From the NCBI GenBank assembly GCA_033813635.1, contig JAPXRI010000012.1, forward strand, positions 3,292 to 67,291: 64,000 bases of DNA, written 5' to 3'. The stretch's first letter is position 1. Each line of letters starts with the position of its first letter. Origin of the DNA: JAPXRI01 sp033813635. GTDB lineage: Bacteria; Bacillota; Clostridia; Oscillospirales; QAMX01. Positions 24,461 through 31,264 of this stretch are shown here, piece after piece. The notes below the pieces were generated by a model that was given only the letters and a program-made list of their open reading frames with translations, was not told the origin of the DNA and ran no database searches. The translations under genes and the position numbers were made by a program.

Positions 24461-24679
24461 ATGCTTTTCGGCAAACGGCTCAACAGGGCATTTGAACGGC
24501 TTCACAGGGATAAAGCCGAGAGGACTAAAAATGAGGAGTCCGATACCAGACTGAAGGATCAGATGGAGAAGGGAGACCTTTTCGCGATGATTGTCTCGGC
24601 GTTTCTCGTGCTGCTGCCCGCGGCGCTGGTGGTACTCCTCATTATGGTCGGAATCGCGGTTCTGTTTTTCCTGAGATAA
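24461..24679 (+). CDS. Small single-pass membrane protein at the end of the ABC operon
   Basis: A 72-residue protein with a charged N-terminal half (Lys/Arg/Glu-rich) and one hydrophobic helix at about 46-70 ending the chain. ATG 24461 follows GGAGGCGG. It lies 26 bases after the OppF-type gene and before the operon terminator, so it is probably part of the transporter operon. No family is recognised. Confidence 0.65.
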   Translation: MLFGKRLNRAFERLHRDKAERTKNEESDTRLKDQMEKGDLFAMIVSAFLVLLPAALVVLLIMVGIAVLFFLR

Positions 24680-24684
24680 AAGAT

Positions 24685-24722
24685 CGCGGCAAACGTGTTG
24701 CTCTGCGTTTGCCGCGGTTTTT
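24685..24722 (+). terminator. Terminator of the ABC transporter operon
   Basis: An 11-bp GC-rich stem (24685-24695 with 24706-24716), then G and five T. It overlaps the last bases of the convergent MFS gene. Confidence 0.9.
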
Positions 24723-25956
24723 ATTGCATTTTTCTTTGTCTTTTGTCGAAGCCTCGCCAGAGCAGGGAGGCTGCGGTTCCAAGCAGAGAAAACGAGAACC
24801 ATAACAGCATCACCGGGCGCCAGCCGGCGCCGTCTGCGATTGTGCTTGAGAGAAGGCTCGAGAGCGCCGCGCCGCAGTATATCAGAAAATCCGTACCCCC
24901 GGCGACGAACGAAACCTTTCCGTAGGAGACATATTTGAACGGTATAATGCTTGTCATCAGCGGCGTCAGGCCCGACATCTGCGTCAGAAGCAGCACCGTC
25001 GCCACAAGGCAGAGCGCGCTGGATATGCCGGCGAACACCGCGGCGGCGAGGGCGAAGAAGTTTGAGAGCAGGAACACCGCGCAGAGGGTTTTTGTACTGT
25101 CAAATCCGCACCCCTTATAGACCCGTTTCACCATCAGAATGCCGAGGAAATTGATGAACGGCACAATCAACAGCACGATGATATCCGAGCTTGCGCTGAA
25201 GCTGCCGGTCTCAGTCATGATCGTCGGAAACCAGACGCCTATGCCTTCCCTGATTAATCCCTGGGAGACTGCCGCGGGAATCAGCAGGTAAACCGGCAAA
25301 AGCGTCAGAAGCCATCGTCCCGGAAGAGGAACCCGCTCCGCGACGGAATCGGGCGCGCTCTCGTCGCCCGAAGCGGGGGCCGAGCCGTCTCGCGGATTCT
25401 TAATGAAAATCATAGGGATTGCGCAGAAAACGAAGATCAATACGGCGGGTACGATGAACGCAGTTCTCCAGCTGAAATAAAACGCTGTCGCGTATGAAAA
25501 AGCCCACGCCGCGGAATAGCCGACGACGGACGTCAGAGACATGTAAAACGATACCTTCGGCAGCTCGTCCTTTTGATGGTAAATCGAAAGAAGCCGCATC
25601 ATCGGCGCCCACAGCGTCGACTGCACGAAGCCGTTGAGTCCCCAGAGAACGGCGAGCTGCCAGGCGGAAACGGTGAACGAGCAGGCAAAATTTACGGCTG
25701 CCGACAGAGACAGCCCGAAAATAAGCATTTTTTTGATCGGCAGCCGGTCGCCGAGATAGCCGCTGATAAGCTGGCCGGTCATATACGTGACGAAAAACGC
25801 GCCGGTCACAAACCCCAGTTCGGAGTTTGTGTACCCTGAAGCGCTTTTAAGCGACGGCAACAATGCCGAGATGTTGACCCGCAGCATATACGCCATTGTA
25901 TAAATCAGCCAGCAAATCAGCAGCAGACGATTTTTATATTTTTTCGTTTTCTCCAC
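24721..25956 (-). CDS. MFS transporter, organophosphate:phosphate antiporter-like
   Basis: A 411-residue protein with twelve predicted membrane helices. The segment GLNGFVQSTLWAPMMRLL resembles the GlpT/UhpT-type (OPA) signature, and the loop GYLGDRLPIKKM fits the MFS motif A region. Such carriers exchange sugar phosphates or glycerol-3-phosphate for phosphate; the substrate here is not known. The start is GTG 25956 with AAAGGGGAT upstream, 11 bases after the htpG stop, so it is probably cotranscribed with htpG. Confidence 0.8.
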   Translation of the reverse strand: MEKTKKYKNRLLLICWLIYTMAYMLRVNISALLPSLKSASGYTNSELGFVTGAFFVTYMTGQLISGYLGDRLPIKKMLIFGLSLSAAVNFACSFTVSAWQLAVLWGLNGFVQSTLWAPMMRLLSIYHQKDELPKVSFYMSLTSVVGYSAAWAFSYATAFYFSWRTAFIVPAVLIFVFCAIPMIFIKNPRDGSAPASGDESAPDSVAERVPLPGRWLLTLLPVYLLIPAAVSQGLIREGIGVWFPTIMTETGSFSASSDIIVLLIVPFINFLGILMVKRVYKGCGFDSTKTLCAVFLLSNFFALAAAVFAGISSALCLVATVLLLTQMSGLTPLMTSIIPFKYVSYGKVSFVAGGTDFLIYCGAALSSLLSSTIADGAGWRPVMLLWFSFSLLGTAASLLWRGFDKRQRKMQ

Positions 25957-25967
25957 GGCGATCCCCT

Positions 25968-27884
25968 TTAGGCGAGCAGATCGCAGACGAGCTCGGAGTA
26001 CGCCGCCGGGTCCTCGAGGGGGAGTCCGGCAATCAGAAGAGCCTGATTGTAAAGGATGCGCGCGTATTTCGCGGCTTTGTCCTTATCCGTCTCATATGCG
26101 GCCTTCAGCGCCGAAAAGACCTTGTGGTCCGCGTTGAGCTCAAGCACTCTCTTCGCTTTGAGCTTCTGCTCGCCTGGCAGCGACGCGAAATATTTCTCCA
26201 TCTCTATCGTAACCCCGTCCTCGCTGGACAGAAACACCGGGTGGGTCTTTAATTTTTCGGAGATGCGGACGGAGGAGACGGCGCCGTTCAGGCTCTCCTT
26301 GATGAAATCGAGAACCGCCTTGTTGTCCTCAGCCTTTTTCTCGGTCTCTTTCTTCTCCTCTTCGGACACTATCCCGAGGTCGTCGCTGCTCGCAGAACGG
26401 AATTCCTTATCCTCATACTTTCCGATCATCTCGACGACGAACTCATCGATATCGTCGGTCAGGCACAAGATGTCGAAGTCCTTGTCACGGATGCGTTCGG
26501 TCTGCGGCAGCGACTCAATCAACTTCACCGATTCGCCGCAGGCGTAATAAATGTATTTTTGGTCGGCGGGCATATCCTTAACATACTCGGAGAGCGTGAC
26601 CATCCCGCCTTTTTTGGACGAATAGAAAATCAGCAGGTCGCTGAGCAGCTCCTTATGCGCGCCGTACTCGTTGACCACTCCGTATTTAAGCTGAAGCCCG
26701 AATACCTTAAAGAATCTCTCGTATTTCTCCCGCTCGTCGTCGAGCATCTTTTTGAGCTCGCGTTTAATCCTCTTCTCAATGCTCGAGGCGATTATGTTGA
26801 GCTGGCGGTTGTGCTGCAACAGCTCGCGGGAGATGTTCAGCGAGAGATCGTCCGAGTCGACGATGCCCTTGACGAAACGGAAATGCTCCGGCAGCAGCTC
26901 CGCGCACTTGTCGATAATCATCACGCCGTTTGAGTAGAGCGACAGGCCCTTTTCAAACTCCTTCGAGTAATACCCCAGCGGCGCGCTCGCCGGAATGAAC
27001 AGCATCGCGCGGTAGGCGTTCAGGCCCTCCGCGTTGATACGGATGCAGGCGAGCGGGTCCTCGCTTTCGTAATACTTCTCTCTATAAAACTTATAGCACT
27101 CCTCGTCGGGAGCCTCTTCCTTCGAGCGCTTCCAGATCGGAACCCGGCTGTTCACTGTCTCGAGCTCCGTGTAGGTCTCATATTTTGTCTTCTTCTTGCC
27201 CGTTTCGTCAACCTCGCCGGTCTCGACCTCCCGGGACTTCGGAACGTCCATCTTGATTGCAAAGCGGATGTAGTCGGAGTACTTTTTAACAAGCCGCTTG
27301 AGCGTATAGAACTCGAGGTACTCGCTGTATTTTTCGTCCTCGGTGTCGTCCTTGAGGGTCATGATAACGTCGGTGCCGACGCCCTCCCTCTCGGCCTCGG
27401 TAATCGTATACCCGTCCGCGCCCTCGGATTCCCATTTGTAGGCCTTGTCCGAGCCGTAGGCGCGGGTAACGACCGTGACCTTTTTGGAAACCATAAATGC
27501 AGAGTAGAAGCCGACGCCGAACTGGCCGATGATATCCACGTCCGGGGCCCCCTCCTTTTTCTCGGAGAGCTCCTTCTTAAAGTTAAGAGAGCCGCTCTGC
27601 GCGATTACGCCGAGATTCGATTCAAGCTCCTCGGCGGTCATGCCTATGCCGTTGTCCGAAACGGTCAATACCCGGTTGTCCTTGTCAGCGGTTATTTTGA
27701 TAAAAAAGTCGTCTCCGGAAAGCCCGACCTTGTCGTCGGTCAGCGAAAGATAGGCGAGCTTGTCCAGCGCGTCGCTGGCGTTCGAGATAATCTCGCGCAG
27801 AAAAATCTCCTTATGGGTGTAGACGGAATTGATCATCATGTCCAGAATTCGTTTGGATTCTGTTTTAAACTCTTTCTTTTCCAT
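25968..27884 (-). CDS. htpG: Chaperone protein HtpG (Hsp90 family)
   Basis: A 638-residue cytosolic Hsp90. It has the N-terminal ATP-binding domain with REIISNASDALDKL and SDNGIGMTAEEL, then GQFGVGFYSAFMV, a middle domain with the client and ATP-contact segment NISRELLQHN, and a C-terminal dimerisation domain. Length is normal. Upstream is a consensus housekeeping-type promoter. No CIRCE repeat (TTAGCACTC with a 9-base spacer) is present, so HrcA control is unlikely. Confidence 0.97.
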   Translation of the reverse strand: MEKKEFKTESKRILDMMINSVYTHKEIFLREIISNASDALDKLAYLSLTDDKVGLSGDDFFIKITADKDNRVLTVSDNGIGMTAEELESNLGVIAQSGSLNFKKELSEKKEGAPDVDIIGQFGVGFYSAFMVSKKVTVVTRAYGSDKAYKWESEGADGYTITEAEREGVGTDVIMTLKDDTEDEKYSEYLEFYTLKRLVKKYSDYIRFAIKMDVPKSREVETGEVDETGKKKTKYETYTELETVNSRVPIWKRSKEEAPDEECYKFYREKYYESEDPLACIRINAEGLNAYRAMLFIPASAPLGYYSKEFEKGLSLYSNGVMIIDKCAELLPEHFRFVKGIVDSDDLSLNISRELLQHNRQLNIIASSIEKRIKRELKKMLDDEREKYERFFKVFGLQLKYGVVNEYGAHKELLSDLLIFYSSKKGGMVTLSEYVKDMPADQKYIYYACGESVKLIESLPQTERIRDKDFDILCLTDDIDEFVVEMIGKYEDKEFRSASSDDLGIVSEEEKKETEKKAEDNKAVLDFIKESLNGAVSSVRISEKLKTHPVFLSSEDGVTIEMEKYFASLPGEQKLKAKRVLELNADHKVFSALKAAYETDKDKAAKYARILYNQALLIAGLPLEDPAAYSELVCDLLA

Positions 27885-27954
27885 GCTTCAAACACTCCTC
27901 TTTATGCCGATATAAAAATGACGCTTTATGTTGAGCATCAAACGTCGACTATTA

Positions 27955-27983
27955 ATTATAATACAAATGACAGGATATGTCAA
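27955..27983 (-). promoter_or_regulatory. Consensus promoter of htpG
   Basis: TTGACA (27983-27978), 17 bases, TATAAT (27960-27955): perfect consensus at both boxes. It is back-to-back with the plus-strand promoter at 28003-28031. Confidence 0.8.
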
Positions 27984-28002
27984 ACAGCCGGGATATCGAT
28001 TC

Positions 28003-28031
28003 TTGACACAGGGCGCAAAAAGCTTTATACT
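28003..28031 (+). promoter_or_regulatory. Promoter of the flavoprotein gene cluster
   Basis: TTGACA, 17 bases, TATACT. Its -35 box is 19 bases from the -35 box of the divergent htpG promoter. Confidence 0.75.
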
Positions 28032-28130
28032 GCATATGGCAACAGCGGTGTCTTCTGAATAAGATGATATTATGCACCAAAAAAGCGAAAAAATGTTTGG
28101 CGGAAAAGATGGGAGATGCGTTAAAAGGCT

Positions 28131-28760
28131 ATGAAGGTTTTACTTATTAACGGGAGCCCCCACGCGAAGGGCTGCACATATACAGCGCTTAGGGAGGTCG
28201 CGGACACGCTGGAAAAAGAAGGTATCGAGACCGAGATTTTCCATGTCGGCGTGAAGCCTATCACCGGCTGCATCGGCTGCGGCTACTGCAAAAAATCCGA
28301 GCTTAACCGCTGCGTTTTCAACGAGGACTCGGTCAACACCGCGCTTGAAAAGGCCGAACACTCGGACGGCTTCATTTTCGGCTCGCCGGTGCACTACGCC
28401 GCCGCGTCCGGTGCGATCACCTCGTTTCTTGACCGATGCTTTTACGCCTGCGGCTCCGCGTTTGCCTATAAGCCCGGCGCGTGCGTCGTGAGCTGCCGCC
28501 GCGGAGGGGCGACAGCGGCGTTCGACCAGCTAAATAAATACTTTACCATATCAAATATGCCGGTGGTGTCCAGCAAATACTGGAACATGGTTCACGGCAA
28601 TACCCCGGAGGAGGTCGTTCAGGACTTCGAGGGTATGCAGGTGATGCGCACGCTGGGCAGAAATATGGCTTGGCTTTTAAAATCTATTGAGGCCGGAAAA
28701 AAGGCCGGCGTTCCGATGCCGGCGCAGGAGAAGAGAGTCAGCACCAATTTCATTCGCTGA
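28131..28760 (+). CDS. Flavodoxin-fold NAD(P)H-dependent FMN reductase/iron-sulfur flavoprotein-like
   Basis: A 209-residue protein with the FMN-binding start MKVLLINGSPHAKGCTYTAL and a second flavin loop FGSPVHYAAASGAITSFLDR. The segment ITGCIGCGYCKKSELNRC carries a cysteine cluster as in iron-sulfur flavoproteins, although most NmaA-like relatives also keep this loop. Probably a redox enzyme for quinones, flavins or oxygen species. The leader is about 95 bases long and holds no recognised element. It is followed at 21 bases by a phosphatase-like gene. Confidence 0.85.
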   Translation: MKVLLINGSPHAKGCTYTALREVADTLEKEGIETEIFHVGVKPITGCIGCGYCKKSELNRCVFNEDSVNTALEKAEHSDGFIFGSPVHYAAASGAITSFLDRCFYACGSAFAYKPGACVVSCRRGGATAAFDQLNKYFTISNMPVVSSKYWNMVHGNTPEEVVQDFEGMQVMRTLGRNMAWLLKSIEAGKKAGVPMPAQEKRVSTNFIR

Positions 28761-28781
28761 TTCGGACGGGGAGGACAGGGT

Positions 28782-29855
28782 ATGCGCCGTTTGATCAAAG
28801 GGCTTTTTAAGCTGGTATTCGGGCTCGCCGCTCTTTTAATAGTGGCCGCGGCGTGCCTTCTTGCGTACCTTACGGCGACGGAATATAACCCTGCCGAGAC
28901 CGAGGACATTGTCTGCCGCGACAACGGGGCCGGAAGCGCGGCTCCGGGGCAGACGCTTAAGATCCTCACATTCAATACCGGCTACGCCGCGCTCGACAAA
29001 ACCGAGGACTTTTTCATGGACGGCGGAGAGTCCGTGATGCCCGAAAGCGAGGACGCCGTTAAAAACAATATGGACGGGATTCTCGGCATTTTGAAGGACA
29101 ACCCGGCAGATGTCTATTTTCTCCAGGAGGTCGACGCCGACTCAAAGCGCAGCTTTAATTTAAACCAGCGGGACTTTTATCCGGAGGCGCTAGGCCTCGG
29201 CTCGGCGTTCGCTCTCAATTTCAAATGCGCTTACGTGCCCTACCCGATGCCGACAATCGGCAAAGTGGAGAGCGGAATAATGACGATGACGGACCTGGCC
29301 TTGTCCGGCGCGGAGCGCGTGTCGCTTCCGGTCCCGTTCAAGTGGCCGGTTAGCGTCGCGAATTTAAAGCGGTGCCTGCTCGTCTCGCGGGTCGCGCTTG
29401 AAGGAGGAAGAGAGCTTGTGCTGGTGAACCTCCATCTGGAAGCATACGACAGCGGCGAGGGCAAGGCGCGGCAGACCGAACTTATGATGAATTTCCTGAT
29501 ATCCGAGTACGAAAAGGGGAACTACGTGATTGCCGGAGGAGATTTCAACCAGACATTCCCGACAGTCCCGGACGAGAAATACCCACTGGCGGAGAACAGC
29601 GAGTGGAAGCCCGGGGAGCTGGAGTCCGACATGCTCCCGGAGGGCTGGTCGTTCGCCTTGGACGACTCCGTGCCTACCTGCCGTCTGTTGAACAAGCCGT
29701 ATAGCGGCGACTATGCCGACACACAGCTATTCGTTATCGATGGCTTTATCGTCTCCCCGAACGTTTCCGTCGCGGAGGTCAAAACCCTCGACCAGGGCTT
29801 TGAGTACTCCGACCATAACCCGGTGGAGCTCACCGCCGTTCTGGAGAAGGGGTAA
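28782..29855 (+). CDS. Membrane-anchored endonuclease/exonuclease/phosphatase-family protein
   Basis: A 357-residue protein with one N-terminal membrane helix (about residues 8-30). The catalytic fold shows LKILTFNTGYAALD, the metal-binding Glu in VYFLQEVDAD, the VNLHLEAYDSGEGKA strand, GGDFNQTF, and the final YSDHNPVE catalytic His. All core residues of the EEP superfamily (DNase I, sphingomyelinase, inositol phosphatase) are kept. It faces the outside; substrate unknown. GGGGAGG precedes the ATG. The next gene starts after 3 bases. Confidence 0.87.
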   Translation: MRRLIKGLFKLVFGLAALLIVAAACLLAYLTATEYNPAETEDIVCRDNGAGSAAPGQTLKILTFNTGYAALDKTEDFFMDGGESVMPESEDAVKNNMDGILGILKDNPADVYFLQEVDADSKRSFNLNQRDFYPEALGLGSAFALNFKCAYVPYPMPTIGKVESGIMTMTDLALSGAERVSLPVPFKWPVSVANLKRCLLVSRVALEGGRELVLVNLHLEAYDSGEGKARQTELMMNFLISEYEKGNYVIAGGDFNQTFPTVPDEKYPLAENSEWKPGELESDMLPEGWSFALDDSVPTCRLLNKPYSGDYADTQLFVIDGFIVSPNVSVAEVKTLDQGFEYSDHNPVELTAVLEKG

Positions 29856-29858
29856 ACG

Positions 29859-30329
29859 ATGAGAAGGAAGGACCGGGAGATAACGGACTGCGCGCGAATC
29901 GATGAGATTATCACCGCCTGCGACTGCGTAAGGCTCGCTTTTGCCGACGGGGACGACGCGTACATCGTGCCGCTGAATTTCGCCTTTGTCAGTGAAAACG
30001 GGAAAAGGACGTTCTATTTTCACAGCGCGAAAGAGGGCAGAAAGCTTGATCTGATAAAAAAGCTGGGCCGCGCGGGTTTCGAGCTCGACACCGGCCACGC
30101 GCTGAACCCCGGGGAGACCGCCTGCGGGTATTCGTATCGCTTTCAGAGCGTCGTCGGAAACGGTAAGATCTCCGTTGTCGAAGACGAGGCGGAAAAGCGC
30201 AGAGCTCTTGATCTGCTTATGGAGCGCTATACCGGCAAAAACAGCTGGATGTATGAGAAAGCCGAGCTCCGCGCGGTCGCGGTCTTCCGGCTTGAGGTGG
30301 AGAGCATTTCCTGCAAGGAGCATAAATAG
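29859..30329 (+). CDS. Pyridoxamine 5'-phosphate oxidase-family protein (NimA-like)
   Basis: A 156-residue flavin-binding split-barrel protein: MRRKDREITDCARIDEII at the start, VRLAFADGDDAYIVPLNF and YFHSAKEGRKLDLIKK in the core. This is the pattern of the NimA-like group, some of which detoxify 5-nitroimidazoles, though most have no proven role. It follows the phosphatase-like gene by 3 bases with GGGG upstream. Confidence 0.85.
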   Translation: MRRKDREITDCARIDEIITACDCVRLAFADGDDAYIVPLNFAFVSENGKRTFYFHSAKEGRKLDLIKKLGRAGFELDTGHALNPGETACGYSYRFQSVVGNGKISVVEDEAEKRRALDLLMERYTGKNSWMYEKAELRAVAVFRLEVESISCKEHK

Positions 30330-30361
30330 ATAGAAAATGAAGAAGAACAGGGGAGAGCGCG

Positions 30362-31129
30362 TTGAGTTCTGATGTTGAGCGGGATTGGGACAAAATGGCG
30401 GCGGCCTACGAGGCGTTTACCGGCGGGGAAAACTCGTACAGCAACAAAATAGAATGGCCCTGCGTACGCAAGCTGCTGCCGCCGCTTAGAAACGCGAAGG
30501 TTCTCGATCTCGGCTGCGGAACCGGCCGGTTTACCTTTCTGCTGGAGGAACTGGGACCCAAAAAAATTACCGGTGTAGACCTGTCCGGCAAAATGCTTGA
30601 GATAGCCCTGAGGAAAGCGGCCGGCAGGCAGTCGAAAGCAGAATTTATAAAAGGAGACATCCGGGAGCTGTTCGATTTTTTAAACGACAAATATGATTTC
30701 ATCTTTTCCTCAACCGCCACGCACTATATCGCCGACCTGCCTACGCTGTTTAAAAGCATCCGCGAAACGCTGAACGGCGGCGGAAGCTGCGTTTTATCGG
30801 TTATTCACCCCGTTTATTCAGCCCAGTATCCCGTATCAGAAAACGGGGTTTTTCCGTCGGACGATTCCTGGAGGGTCCGTTATCTGGATAAAAGCGTCAG
30901 GGCGTATGTCCAGCCGTGGATCGCTCTGGACGACGAAATACCGGATTTTTTAACCGAAAGCTATCATCATACGTTCGGCGACTATGTCGAAGCGGTCCTG
31001 TCCGCGGGTTTGAGGCTGACGGCGTTGCGGGAGCCGATGCCGCCCGAAGAATGGAAAACGGCGATGCCGGAACGCTATGATTCCTTTTTGGAGACGCCGA
31101 GCTTCATGGTGATGAAAATCGAAAAATAA
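30362..31129 (+). CDS. Class I SAM-dependent methyltransferase
   Basis: A 255-residue methyltransferase. Motif I is KVLDLGCGTGRFTFLLEELG, with the acidic motif II in GVDLSGKMLEIA and FIKGDIREL after it. The C-terminal part is smaller and variable, as in small-molecule methyltransferases. The start is TTG at 30362 after GGGGAGAG; no ATG fits better. Last gene of the cluster from 28131, before a terminator. Substrate unknown. Confidence 0.85.
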   Translation: MSSDVERDWDKMAAAYEAFTGGENSYSNKIEWPCVRKLLPPLRNAKVLDLGCGTGRFTFLLEELGPKKITGVDLSGKMLEIALRKAAGRQSKAEFIKGDIRELFDFLNDKYDFIFSSTATHYIADLPTLFKSIRETLNGGGSCVLSVIHPVYSAQYPVSENGVFPSDDSWRVRYLDKSVRAYVQPWIALDDEIPDFLTESYHHTFGDYVEAVLSAGLRLTALREPMPPEEWKTAMPERYDSFLETPSFMVMKIEK

Positions 31130-31136
31130 CCCAGTT

Positions 31137-31171
31137 AAAACGGCATCGTATTTAAATACGGCCGTTTTTTT
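31137..31171 (+). terminator. Terminator after the methyltransferase gene
   Basis: An 8-bp stem (31137-31144 with 31161-31168) enclosing a second self-complementary segment, with seven T from 31165. Confidence 0.85.
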
Positions 31172-31264
31172 GCTGATATTTGCCCCGCGCACGGAAGCTT
31201 TCTATTGCATATAGTACCTGCAAATGGTAAAATGCAGGTGAAAAAATCAAAGAAGGTGCGCTGC

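Noticed and set aside
27885..28130. CIRCE or other heat-shock operator at htpG
   Set aside because: No TTAGCACTC-type inverted repeat is present; only consensus housekeeping-type promoters are seen.
31205..31264. Upstream TTG and ATG starts for the large protein
   Set aside because: Neither has a ribosome binding site, whereas GTG 31265 has AGAAGGTG at proper spacing. The extra residues look like non-coding sequence.
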